From: Emcibacter nanhaiensis
GTDB taxonomy: Bacteria; Pseudomonadota; Alphaproteobacteria; Sphingomonadales; Emcibacteraceae
Assembly (NCBI RefSeq): GCF_006385175.1
Contig: NZ_VFIY01000010.1
Coordinates: 1-64,000, forward strand
DNA: 64,000 nt
Direction: 5' to 3'
In this document: positions 1-8,802 of the stretch, piece after piece
How the letters are laid out: every line of letters begins with the position of its first letter
Numbering within the stretch: position 1 is the stretch's first letter
The notes under the pieces: model-generated
What the model saw: only the letters and a program-made list of their open reading frames with translations
What the model was told of the DNA's origin: nothing
Databases searched by the model: none
Translations under genes and position numbers: made by a program

Positions 1-3000
1 GTCACCGACATATCCTGGTCCACCAGCAGGGTGCCGACCACGTCGCCGTCGCCGTTGCTGAAGGTATAGACATCATAGTCCTGGCCGTCGATATTTTCCG
101 TGCCGATGACATCGGTCACGGCCAGGATGGCGCTCGCGGCAAAGGTCAGGCTGTCGGAACCATCGCCCATCACCACCAGCCGGTCGTCACTGTCAGTCAT
201 GTCGATCAGGTCCATGATGTCGAGGGTCAGCGCGTTGGCGCCGCCGTCGGTCGCCAGGTCGACCGTTTCCAGGCCGCTGAGGTTATTGTTGTTGATTGCC
301 GTGAGGTCGAGGTCGCTGCCGTCCAGCCGCAGGCTGTCCGCCCCGCCGCCGCCCTCGAGGCGGAAGAAATCAGTTGTATCGATAATGAAAGTATCATCGC
401 CGTAGCCGCCGTACAGCACATCGCCGCCGCCGTCGGAGGTGAGGGTATCGTCACCGAGGCCACCGACCAGGCTGTCGCCGGCGCCGGCGCCGCCGTCGGC
501 AACCAAGGCATCGTCCCCGACGGTCCCTTCAATGACATCGCCGGTGTTGTCGCCGCCATAGATCACATAGGAGGCGCCGGCCGAAAGTCCTCCCGTATCT
601 TCATAAAGGGCGCCAACAACCAGATCATCATAGCCATCACCATTGACGTCCCCGGCGGACGAAACAGAATAGCCGGCTTTGTCTCCCACTTCAGCACCAA
701 CCGCAAAATAACCTTTGCTGCCGTCCGCGGCTTCCATCGCCGTCAAGTCAATATTGACCAGCGAGGCAGCCCCGTAAACTACATAATAGGCGCCGGAGGC
801 ACCGCCGCCACTGTCTTCGCCGTAAGCCCCGATCAGGATATCATCGTAACCATCGCCATTGAGGTCACCGGCGGAAGAAACTGAATAGCCGCTGAAGTCA
901 TTGGCCTCACCGCCGTAAATCATAATACCGTGACCGCCAATCCCCAGTTCAACCTGTTGCAGGTCGAAATTGGTCAGTCCGGCACCGCCAAAAAGAACAT
1001 AGGTGGCACCGGCCGCAGACCCTCCGGTGTCTTCTCCATAGCTGCCGACAATAAAATCGTCATAACCGTCACCGTTGACATCCCCGGCAGCGGCAAGTGC
1101 GCGGCCTGCTTCATCGCTGGCGTCATTACCGTAGATTGCAATCCCATCGGCTCCGCCGCCACTTTCGATGTCTGCCAGATTGATATCGGACAGACCGCTG
1201 CCGCCATAAATCAGGTAGGTTGCCCCTGCTTCGCCTCCCCCCGTGTCTTCACCGCGCGCCCCGATGAGAAAATCGTCATAGCCGTCATTATTCACATCAC
1301 CGGCCGCAGAGACCGTGTAGCCGCTGAAATCGTCCAGTTCGGCACCGTAGATGACAAACCCCTGGGATCCGTCGCCACCTTCGATATCCGCCAGGCTGAG
1401 ATTCACGAGCCCGGTACCGCCATAGACAAGGTAGGACGCCCCGGCGTCGGTATCGGTCGTGTCCTCACCATAGGCACCGATAACAAAATCATCGAACCCG
1501 TCCCCGTTGATGTCACCGGCCGAGGAAATCGCCAGCCCGCTGTAATCGCCAGCCTGCGCGCCGGTGACGATAATGCCATTGCTGCCGTCCCCGCTCTCGA
1601 TATCCGACAAGTCGATATTCACCAGGCTGTTGCCGCCGTAAATCACATAGGAGGCCCCGGCATCTGCTCCGCCCGTGCTTTCCCCCTGGGCGCCGATCAA
1701 TATATCGTCATAGCCGTCCCCGTTGATATCACCGCCGCTCGAGACAATACTGCCGCTCAGGTCCGAAGCAGCGGATCCGAAAATAGCGATACCTGACGAC
1801 GGGTCCCCGGCCTCGATATCCGCAAGGCTGAAGGAAGACAGGTCCGTGCCGCCGTATATAAGATAGGTCGCGCCGGAGCTTGCCCCGCCGGTTGTTTCCT
1901 CGGATGCCCCGATCAGGAAATCGTCAAGGCCGTCACCGTTGACATCACCGGCCGAGGACACCCAGATCCCGCTCTGGTCGCCGCCCTCTGCCCCCCAGAC
2001 CGTAATACCGGCAACACTGCCTGCCTCGATAGTCGACAGGGCAAGCTTACCATCCACCGGTTCGTCGACAACATTGATCGTCACTGACAGCGTATCGGTG
2101 CTTAATCCGTCACTGACCTGTACTTCGATGTTGTAAGAGGGCGTCACATCGTAATCAAGGGTCTGGCCCGCAGCCAGGGTTACTTCACCTGTCACTGCAT
2201 CGATTTCAAACGTGCCCGAGGCATCGTCCGTCAGGCTGTATACCAGGCTGGCGGAATCATCGCCATCGGTCGCAGTCGCGGTATAAATGACATCCGTTTC
2301 CGAATAGCCCTCCCCGGCAAGGGTCGTCGTCCCGCTGGTCAGGACCGGGGGAAACTCATTGATGTCGGTCACGCTGATGGTGACATCTTTCTCGACCGTA
2401 TTTGTACCGTCAGCCACGGACACCGTAATCTGGTGGGAAGTGGAATTTTCATAATCCAGGGACTGACCGGCCGCAAGCGAGACAACCCCGCTTACCGCAT
2501 CGATCTCGAAAAGTCCCGAAGCATCATCGGTCAGGCTGAATGTCAGCGTCGCCCCCGCATCGGGATCTGTCGCCTGGGCGGTATATATTACAACTGAATC
2601 TGCGATATCCTCGCTCACCGTGGCGCCGGCCCCTGAGGTGAAACCTGGGGCCTCGTTTTCATCCCCCACCGTGACCGTCACATCCTGCTCGACCGTATGC
2701 GTACCGTCAGTCACGGACACTGTAATCTGATAGGACGCCGTATCTTCATAATCCAGCGACTGCCCCGCCGCCAGCGTAACCTCGCCACTGGCCGCATCAA
2801 TCTCGAACTTCCCGGCTGCGTCATCGGTCAGGCTGTATGTCAGTGATGCCCCGGCGTCCGCATCTGTCGCCTGTGCTGTGTACACCACGACATCTTCTGC
2901 GATATTTTCTGCCGCCACCGTACTGGCAGACGAGGTAAACTGCGGTGCCTCATCAATATCCTCCACCGTAATGGTGATGTTTTTTTCAACAATAGCGATG

Positions 3001-4550
3001 CCGTCGCTGACCGATATCGTAATCTGGTGGGAGGTAGCGGTTTCATAGTCCAGGGACTGTCCAGCCGCCAGGGTGACTTCGCCACTTACCGGATCGACCT
3101 CAAACAGGCCGGACGCATCGTCGGTCAGTCCGAAGGTAAGGTCGTTGCCATTAAAATCGGAAGCGGTTGCCGTATAAATCACATCATCCGTACCGACAGT
3201 TTCTGCGATGACAGCACCGTCCCCCGAATTGATTTCCGGCGCGGTATTCAGGACGGTGACGACGATATAGGCAATATCCTGCTGGGTGCCATTGCTTGCA
3301 GTATATTCAATTCTTATCTCGCCAACCAGATCAGGCGGCGTGTTGATCATAATTTCTCCGCTCGCAGCATCAAAGGAAAGCTGCACCCCGATCGGTGTAT
3401 CAGCCGCCAGCGCCACAGCCGTCATCTCCAGGCCGGCGTCGGATATGTCGTTGGCAAGAATATCAGCCGCCTGCAGAACAGTTTCTCTTCCGGCGTCAAC
3501 CTGATAAAAATCGGGAACCGCCGTCATGACACCATCCACAACGGTGAGCCCGTCGCCTTCCTCCGCCAAGGCATCCACCAGCTGTCCAACGGCGGTTTCG
3601 TCATACGCTGCTGACAAATCGGCGACGGATACCTCCCCCGCCGACAGGCCGAACAGGCTTTCCGGCAGAATATAGGTTGCAACAATGGCTGCCGCCTGGT
3701 TTTCACCGGAAGAAACCCCCGGCGTTGTCGCCAATTCGTCCAGGACCTGTGCGATTGCCCCAGCCGCCGCCTGGGTCACCGGAGCAGAAAGATTATCCGC
3801 CGCGTCAAGCGCATCTATGATATTTTCAATAACCAGGGCATCGGACAGGTCTGCAGTAGCGTCCTCAAGCAGGGTTGCCACAATCTGCTCCGTAACCGCG
3901 GCCTGCAGCCCATTGTCGTCATTGTTCACCCCTGCCCCTTCCATCAGGGCAGTAATATTCAGAACCAGAGCAATGACCGTCTGCCCCGCATGCAGCACAA
4001 ACGCTGCATCGGGATCGCCACCGGCTTCGGCGGCGACGGGATCGTAGCTTGGAATATCCACGGTATCGGCAAGACCGAAAGCGGTCCTGACGACAGTTTC
4101 CTCGACTCCCCCGACAAGCAGTGTGGTCAGCGGCGATATGACCGTGGATCCCGCCGGAGCGGTCAGGACCAGCCCGTCATAGGAAACCCCGGTACTGGTA
4201 TCAACGCCACCAATCGACGTGAGGGTTCCCGTAGCGCCAGATTCCACTTCCAACTGAAAAGCACCTGAACTATCTGAAGTGACACTGACTTCACCGTCAT
4301 CGAGAATATTATTGTCGTCTTCATCAAGGAAAACTGTGGCGCCTTCGATATACCCATCCACGACAAGTCCACTGACCTGCTGGACCGTATTCTGGGGCGG
4401 CGCGACAGCAAAACCTTCAAACTCGCTGCAGGAAGCAAGCAGGAACGGCACAGCAACGGAGCCGGCGCTCCCCGCTATTCGGCGCTTCCCGGCGGTAAGG
4501 CGGGCTGCTGAATGACGTCCGGTCACGGGCTTTCCCGTTTCAGATCTCAC
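1..4550 (-). CDS. Giant cadherin/FG-GAP repeat surface protein (3' end missing)
   Basis: An uninterrupted minus-strand frame runs from a GTG at 4550 to the left edge, about 1516 codons, so the C-terminus is outside the window. The GTG follows an AGGGGG ribosome site, and an in-frame TAG lies five codons upstream, so the start cannot be earlier. Residues 1-41 have basic residues, a hydrophobic stretch and a lipobox-like LASC (Cys41). After that come an acidic 'VVDGYIEGATVFLD' type segment, an Ig/cadherin-like part, four cadherin-like repeats (about residues 435-830), seven FG-GAP/integrin-alpha-like repeats each with a D-x-N-x-D-G calcium loop (about 835-1330), then RTX-like GGxGDD motifs (about 1335-1395). 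The likely role is a calcium-stabilised surface adhesin; the ligand cannot be told. The domain reading is strong, the function is inferred, and the anchoring or export route is uncertain. Confidence 0.85.
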   Translation of the reverse strand, partial: MRSETGKPVTGRHSAARLTAGKRRIAGSAGSVAVPFLLASCSEFEGFAVAPPQNTVQQVSGLVVDGYIEGATVFLDEDDNNILDDGEVSVTSDSSGAFQLEVESGATGTLTSIGGVDTSTGVSYDGLVLTAPAGSTVISPLTTLLVGGVEETVVRTAFGLADTVDIPSYDPVAAEAGGDPDAAFVLHAGQTVIALVLNITALMEGAGVNNDDNGLQAAVTEQIVATLLEDATADLSDALVIENIIDALDAADNLSAPVTQAAAGAIAQVLDELATTPGVSSGENQAAAIVATYILPESLFGLSAGEVSVADLSAAYDETAVGQLVDALAEEGDGLTVVDGVMTAVPDFYQVDAGRETVLQAADILANDISDAGLEMTAVALAADTPIGVQLSFDAASGEIMINTPPDLVGEIRIEYTASNGTQQDIAYIVVTVLNTAPEINSGDGAVIAETVGTDDVIYTATASDFNGNDLTFGLTDDASGLFEVDPVSGEVTLAAGQSLDYETATSHQITISVSDGIAIVEKNITITVEDIDEAPQFTSSASTVAAENIAEDVVVYTAQATDADAGASLTYSLTDDAAGKFEIDAASGEVTLAAGQSLDYEDTASYQITVSVTDGTHTVEQDVTVTVGDENEAPGFTSGAGATVSEDIADSVVIYTAQATDPDAGATLTFSLTDDASGLFEIDAVSGVVSLAAGQSLDYENSTSHQITVSVADGTNTVEKDVTISVTDINEFPPVLTSGTTTLAGEGYSETDVIYTATATDGDDSASLVYSLTDDASGTFEIDAVTGEVTLAAGQTLDYDVTPSYNIEVQVSDGLSTDTLSVTINVVDEPVDGKLALSTIEAGSVAGITVWGAEGGDQSGIWVSSAGDVNGDGLDDFLIGASEETTGGASSGATYLIYGGTDLSSFSLADIEAGDPSSGIAIFGSAASDLSGSIVSSGGDINGDGYDDILIGAQGESTGGADAGASYVIYGGNSLVNIDLSDIESGDGSNGIIVTGAQAGDYSGLAISSAGDINGDGFDDFVIGAYGEDTTDTDAGASYLVYGGTGLVNLSLADIEGGDGSQGFVIYGAELDDFSGYTVSAAGDVNNDGYDDFLIGARGEDTGGGEAGATYLIYGGSGLSDINLADIESGGGADGIAIYGNDASDEAGRALAAAGDVNGDGYDDFIVGSYGEDTGGSAAGATYVLFGGAGLTNFDLQQVELGIGGHGIMIYGGEANDFSGYSVSSAGDLNGDGYDDILIGAYGEDSGGGASGAYYVVYGAASLVNIDLTAMEAADGSKGYFAVGAEVGDKAGYSVSSAGDVNGDGYDDLVVGALYEDTGGLSAGASYVIYGGDNTGDVIEGTVGDDALVADGGAGAGDSLVGGLGDDTLTSDGGGDVLYGGYGDDTFIIDTTDFFRLEGGGGADSLRLDGSDLDLTAINNNNLSGLETVDLATDGGANALTLDIMDLIDMTDSDDRLVVMGDGSDSLTFAASAILAVTDVIGTENIDGQDYDVYTFSNGDGDVVGTLLVDQDMSV
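565..2045 (-). repeat. Seven tandem FG-GAP (integrin-alpha-like) coding repeats
   Basis: Seven units of about 210 bp each carry SSAGD(V/I/L)N.DG.DD(F/I/L)..GA, then an acidic/glycine linker and Y(L/V)(I/V)YGG. The D-x-N-x-D-G loop is the calcium-binding signature of FG-GAP blades. Seven blades is the number that closes an integrin-type beta-propeller, so this section may fold as one propeller. Confidence 0.85.
2060..3245 (-). repeat. Four tandem cadherin-like coding repeats
   Basis: Four units of roughly 300 bp encode domains of about 97 residues with recurring landmarks: YTA.A.D near the start, SLTDDASG.FEID, a LAAGQ(S/T)LDYE block, and a closing (I/V)TV.D.(N/D)E. The two middle units are the most alike, which suggests recent duplication or gene conversion. 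Domains of this type bind calcium between modules and make the protein stiff. Confidence 0.85.
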
Positions 4551-4776
4551 CTTGACAACCCCCTACTCTGCCTGGACCAAAACAAATTCTTCTTCTGTAC
4601 CTGTTCACCAGTTCAAGTACCTTTTTCTTTCCCCTGTTAAAACACCCAAACTATACACCTGTTATCGTTAACATAATCCTATAGTTTCATATACTTGGCT
4701 CGCCTGTGCCCGGAAACGGCCTGAAACAGGTCGGTTCTCCATGTTTTACCCCTCTCTAGCGACTATCTCCCTGTTA

Positions 4777-4971
4777 TTATTTGAAAATATCCTCCGCCGC
4801 CGAGCGTGCGCCGTGCTTGCTGGAAATTTCTGCTTCCGTGCGGGTAATTTCCGCTTTCAGCAGATCAATCCTCTCCCTGAGATATTCGATGGAATGGATA
4901 GCAAGGTCTTCCCGACAGACATCTTCCAGACTTGAGCCCTTTAACAGTTCAAATTCTTCATCATCCATCAC
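4777..4971 (-). CDS. DUF1192 family small protein
   Basis: A 64-residue acidic protein beginning MMDDEEFELLKGSSL and containing a helical, coiled-coil-prone middle (IEYLRERIDLLKAEITRTEAEI). Size and pattern match the DUF1192 family, which is common in Alphaproteobacteria and has no established function. It is divergent from the quinone oxidoreductase gene, an arrangement often seen in this class. There are no membrane segments or signal peptide, so a cytoplasmic location is likely. Either of the first two Met codons could be the start. Confidence 0.8.
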   Translation of the reverse strand: MMDDEEFELLKGSSLEDVCREDLAIHSIEYLRERIDLLKAEITRTEAEISSKHGARSAAEDIFK

Positions 4972-5064
4972 ATCTATTCCTCACTGGCCTCTTGATTTTT
5001 TCCGCAGATCTTTCATTTTGAACAGTATAACCACGTTTACAGCAACATTGAATCAGGAATTCCC

Positions 5065-6066
5065 ATGTCCGTGCCCCTCCCCGAAAATATGCAGGTTATA
5101 GAAATCGCCGAAGCCGACGGGACGCCTGTCCTGAAACCAGCCGAGCGGCCCTTGCCGGCGCCGAAAGAGGGAGAAGTCCTGATCCGGGTCGCTGCCGCAG
5201 GGGTCAACCGCCCCGACATCATGCAACGCAAGGGACTTTACCCGCCACCGCCCGGCGCCTCCGACATTCCCGGCCTGGAAGTGGCCGGCATGATCGTCGC
5301 TGTCGGTAAAAATGTGGAACGCTGGAAAATCGGCGACGAGGTTTGCGCCCTGGTCACCGGCGGCGGCTATGCCGGCTATTGCGCCGCCCCCGCGGGCACC
5401 TGCCTGCCGGTGCCGGACGGCCTCGGCATGGCCCAAGCTGCGGCGCTGCCGGAAACCTTTTTTACCGTATGGTCCAATGTATTTGACCGCGGCGCCCTCA
5501 ATGAAGGCGAAACCTTCATGGTGCATGGCGGCACCTCCGGCATTGGCACCACCGCGATCCAGCTGGCCAAGGCTTTTGGCGCCACGGTGATTGCCACCTG
5601 TGGTTCCGATGAAAAATGTACCGTCGCCCGCGACCTTGGGGCCGACCTGGCGATCAATTACAAAAGCCAGGACTTTGTCGAGGAAGTGAAAGGCTTTACC
5701 GGCGGCCGCGGTGTGGACGTCCTGCTCGATATGGTGGCGGGCGATTATGTAGACCGGAACCTGAAAGTCATGGCCGAGGATGGTCGCCTGGTAATGATTG
5801 CGGTCCAGAAAGGCCCCAGGGTGGAGGTCAATGTCTTGCCGATCATGCTGAAACGCCTGACCTTTACCGGCTCTACTCTGCGCGCCCGGGAAGTGGCCTT
5901 TAAACAGATGATTGCGGAAAAGCTGGAAGCCAACGTCTGGCCACTGTTGTCAGAAGGCAAAGTCAAACCACTGATGGGCCGCAGTTTTGCCCTTGATGAG
6001 GCCGACGGGGCCCATGCCTGGCTGGAAAGCGGGGAAAACGCCGGGAAGATTGTCCTGACCGTCTGA
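5065..6066 (+). CDS. NAD(P)H-dependent quinone oxidoreductase (zinc-free MDR family)
   Basis: The 333-residue protein has the full length of the PIG3/QOR branch of the medium-chain dehydrogenase/reductase superfamily. The N-terminal catalytic domain has the GVNRPDIMQRKG.YPPPPG signature; the Rossmann domain has HGGTSGIGTTAIQLAKA at about residues 154-170. The structural and catalytic zinc cysteines of alcohol dehydrogenases are absent. It probably reduces quinones or conjugated carbonyls with NADPH in the cytoplasm, which limits semiquinone stress; the substrate is not defined. It is transcribed alone and away from the DUF1192 gene. Confidence 0.9.
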   Translation: MSVPLPENMQVIEIAEADGTPVLKPAERPLPAPKEGEVLIRVAAAGVNRPDIMQRKGLYPPPPGASDIPGLEVAGMIVAVGKNVERWKIGDEVCALVTGGGYAGYCAAPAGTCLPVPDGLGMAQAAALPETFFTVWSNVFDRGALNEGETFMVHGGTSGIGTTAIQLAKAFGATVIATCGSDEKCTVARDLGADLAINYKSQDFVEEVKGFTGGRGVDVLLDMVAGDYVDRNLKVMAEDGRLVMIAVQKGPRVEVNVLPIMLKRLTFTGSTLRAREVAFKQMIAEKLEANVWPLLSEGKVKPLMGRSFALDEADGAHAWLESGENAGKIVLTV

Positions 6067-6082
6067 AATGGTACCCCTATCA

Positions 6083-6110
6083 TAAAAGAAGAGCGCCTGT
6101 TAAGGCGCTC
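6083..6110 (-). terminator. Hairpin terminator, minus orientation
   Basis: GAGCGCCT (6091-6098) pairs with AGGCGCTC (6103-6110) across a GTTA loop. Read on the minus strand the stem is followed by TTCTTTTAT, so it fits termination of transcripts coming from the chemoreceptor gene. In the plus direction the U-run is missing, although the hairpin could still protect the 3' end of the oxidoreductase mRNA. Confidence 0.6.
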
Positions 6111-6230
6111 CTCCCAGTCTCTACCCCTTGTTTAAAACTGCTCCGGACCAGGTTTGTTATTGTTATTCCCCGGATCTGCCGGAAGCGGAGGCTTTTTGTT
6201 ATTTTTTTCTCCGGAATTCTTTTCGATAAA

Positions 6231-6268
6231 TATATGCGTATCTTACCGGTCAGCAAAATACGCATATA
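6231..6268. repeat. 11-bp perfect inverted repeat after the chemoreceptor gene
   Basis: TATATGCGTAT (6231-6241) and ATACGCATATA (6258-6268) are perfect inverted copies with a 16-nt spacer that itself contains ACCGGT. It lies about 20 bp past the stop of the minus-strand chemoreceptor gene, in a 223-bp stretch with no convincing gene. It may be a protein-binding site or an RNA stem; there is no T-run directly after it in either direction. Confidence 0.6.
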
Positions 6269-6289
6269 CTGTTTGAATATCAGCGTGCC

Positions 6290-8557
6290 TTAGGCGGCGC
6301 GGATCTGGCTCAGGAAGTTCTCCAGCTGCTGGCGCAGTTCATTGGACTGTGCAGACAGGCGCTGGGCAGACGTCAGTACGGCGCCGGCAGCTTCACCCGT
6401 GCTCTTCGCACCTTCATTCACCTCGTGAATATTGCTGGTAACTTCCTGGGTACCGGCAGATACCTCGGAAACATTACGGGCAATCTCATGGGTGGAGGCA
6501 TCCTGCTCTTCCACGGCAGAGGCGATGGTGACAGATGTCTCATCGATCTGCTTGATCACATTTTCAATGCCGGTGATGGCAGCCACGGCTTTTTCAGTCG
6601 CAGCCTGCATACCGCCAACCTGGCTGGTGATCTCTTCGGTTGCCGTTGCCGTCTGGCTGGCCAGGTTTTTCACCTCGGACGCCACAACAGCGAACCCTTT
6701 GCCGGCTTCGCCGGCGCGGGCGGCCTCGATGGTGGCGTTCAGGGCCAGCAGGTTGGTCTGGTTGGCAATGTCGTTGATCAGGTTGATCACATCGCCAATC
6801 TTCTGGGCAGCAGACACCAGGCCCTGGATTTCGCCGGTGGCGCGTTCGGTTTCCTGAACAGCGTTACGTGAGTAACTGCTGGACTGGGAGACCTGGCCAC
6901 TGATTTCCTTGACCGAAGCGGACAGCTGCTCTGCAGCACTGGCCACCATCTGGATGTTGGCGCTGGCCTGCTCGGACGCGGCTGTCACAGCCTGGGACTG
7001 ACGGTTGGTTTCTTCGGCAACCGCAGACATGCCCTGGGCAGCCACTTCCATTTCACCGGAAGCGGTGGAAACGCTGTTCACGATTTCCATCACAGAAGCC
7101 TCAAAGTCGTCAGCAAGGGCCAGCATTTCGCGACGGCGCTCTTCGCGGGCCTGTTCTTCACGCTGCTCTTCACGACGACGCTGCTCTTCCTCGGCCTGAC
7201 GCTGGGATTCAGCTTCGGCTTCTTTCTGCTTACGGCGTTCTTCTTCAGCGGTGCGCTGTTCATCCTCGAGACGGATTTTCTCGATCGCCGCATCCTTGAA
7301 GACCTGCAGGGCGCGAGCCATGATGCCGATTTCGTCACCGCGCTCGGTGCCGTGAACCTCGGCGTCAAGATCACCCTCGGCAATGTCGCTCATGACCTCG
7401 CCAAGATCGTTCAGCGGTTTGACCACACGATAAACCACCATCCAGATCGCTGCACCGCCAACCACCATGGTTGTCAGCAGAACAAAGATAGCGAATACCA
7501 TGCTGCCGGTCGCAGCTGAGGAGGTTTCCTCGGCCATAACGGCAGTCATTTCCCCGGCCGCCCTGCTCAGTTCCAGGATCGGAAGCGTTGCATCAGAGGC
7601 CGCATTAACCCACTGATCGGCAGTGACCGGATAGGGCTCCTCGATCTGTGAAGCGGAATAAACGCTCTGACGCAGGGATTCTGCATATTCTTTGAAGAAC
7701 ACATCTTCCACCTTCGTCATCATTTTCGCCATATTGGAGTCGACATAGCTGCGATCCAGGAAGGCATGTGTCTGGTTCCAGGAGGCGTTGATCTGGCCGC
7801 CGTAAACGGAAAGCAGCTGCATGCGCAGGGAGGACAGCGGACGTTCGCTGGCGATGGCAGCGCCAATCACGGCCCATTCCTGGTCAGCATAGTCGCTCAT
7901 GACGAACAGAGCATGTTTAAGCTGCTGCGAAATGGCGAACTTGTTGTTGGAAATGCCGGTTTCCATAACCAGTCCCATCCGCAGATCGGTCAGAGCATCA
8001 ATAAGGTTTGATGTCATTTTATAGAAGTGACGATCAGCTCGGGAGGATTTGCTTTTACCAGTCTCGTCAACATATTCGGCCTTCGGGCGGTCTGCCTTGT
8101 CGGCACCCATCGCTAAATAGGCAGCCTTCTGAGCATTCTGATATTCGGCATATGCCTGTTCGACAGCGCCAATCAGCTCTTTTTTGCCGGCAAATTCATC
8201 GATATCCTGTGCCATCCCGAGCGCGCTTTTGTAGGCAGCATCAGCTTTTTCGCTTTCAGCTTCTGCCTGGGCCCGCTTTGCAGAACTGCCTGCCGTGTCG
8301 CTTCCCAGAACCGTATTGACGATCCCGCGCTCCACAGAGAAATAATGTGCCGCATTCAGCAGATGGTCTGAAGTTTCATTCACCTGAACGATCAGATCCG
8401 CTTCAGACATTTCATCCGCTGCCTGGAACGCAGACATGGCACTGTATGTTAATACAGACAGAACAAGCATCCCCACAATTCCAAACAAAGAATTTCGAAT
8501 GGTAAACCAACTGCCTGTCTTACTGGTTTTTGTATTCAAGATTTCATTATCACTCAT
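6290..8557 (-). CDS. Methyl-accepting chemotaxis protein
   Basis: I chose the Met at 8557 (755 residues); the frame stays open to 8665, but those extra 36 residues lack transducer-like features. Order: a short cytoplasmic tail, TM1 (about 15-40), a helical extracytoplasmic sensor domain that I do not recognise, TM2 (about 352-378), HAMP (about 380-425), an unusually charged E/R/Q/K coiled coil (about 430-480), and the MCP signalling domain. The conserved hairpin tip, with [19 protein letters not shown], is near residue 600. The C-terminus lacks the CheR/CheB-tethering pentapeptide. It senses an unknown signal and passes it to CheA/CheW. No che genes are in the window. Confidence 0.93.
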   Translation of the reverse strand: MSDNEILNTKTSKTGSWFTIRNSLFGIVGMLVLSVLTYSAMSAFQAADEMSEADLIVQVNETSDHLLNAAHYFSVERGIVNTVLGSDTAGSSAKRAQAEAESEKADAAYKSALGMAQDIDEFAGKKELIGAVEQAYAEYQNAQKAAYLAMGADKADRPKAEYVDETGKSKSSRADRHFYKMTSNLIDALTDLRMGLVMETGISNNKFAISQQLKHALFVMSDYADQEWAVIGAAIASERPLSSLRMQLLSVYGGQINASWNQTHAFLDRSYVDSNMAKMMTKVEDVFFKEYAESLRQSVYSASQIEEPYPVTADQWVNAASDATLPILELSRAAGEMTAVMAEETSSAATGSMVFAIFVLLTTMVVGGAAIWMVVYRVVKPLNDLGEVMSDIAEGDLDAEVHGTERGDEIGIMARALQVFKDAAIEKIRLEDEQRTAEEERRKQKEAEAESQRQAEEEQRRREEQREEQAREERRREMLALADDFEASVMEIVNSVSTASGEMEVAAQGMSAVAEETNRQSQAVTAASEQASANIQMVASAAEQLSASVKEISGQVSQSSSYSRNAVQETERATGEIQGLVSAAQKIGDVINLINDIANQTNLLALNATIEAARAGEAGKGFAVVASEVKNLASQTATATEEITSQVGGMQAATEKAVAAITGIENVIKQIDETSVTIASAVEEQDASTHEIARNVSEVSAGTQEVTSNIHEVNEGAKSTGEAAGAVLTSAQRLSAQSNELRQQLENFLSQIRAA

Positions 8558-8748
8558 ACTTTTATCCGCCAAGCCGTTATCTAAAATTAAAATCAGAGGG
8601 AGGTACCCAACTATTCTGTTTTGCCTGTGCCCTGAAATCCGGACAGACTTCTCCCTTACAGTCACCTTATAGGGGGGGAACTTTAAAAATATCGTTAACA
8701 GGATAAGTGGGATTTTATTTTTCCCGCCGAGACCAGCACAAAATCAAA

Positions 8749-8772
8749 GGGGAGCAGCCCCTGCCGCTCCCC
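8749..8772 (-). terminator. Terminator of the HerA-like gene
   Basis: GGGGAGC (8749-8755) pairs with GCTCCCC (8766-8772). On the minus strand the stem is followed by the T-rich TTTGATTTTGTG. It sits 30 bp past the stop of the HerA-like gene and before the chemoreceptor promoter, so it should separate the two transcripts. Confidence 0.7.
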
Positions 8773-8802
8773 TGAAAGACATGATTCGCGCTATTTCCCG
8801 CG

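Noticed and set aside
6080-6265. Possible 61-residue minus-strand gene and an Asn/Pro-rich 30-residue frame near 6120-6225
   Set aside because: The first frame runs through the hairpin terminator and the second has no start codon after its upstream stop; neither has a ribosome site.
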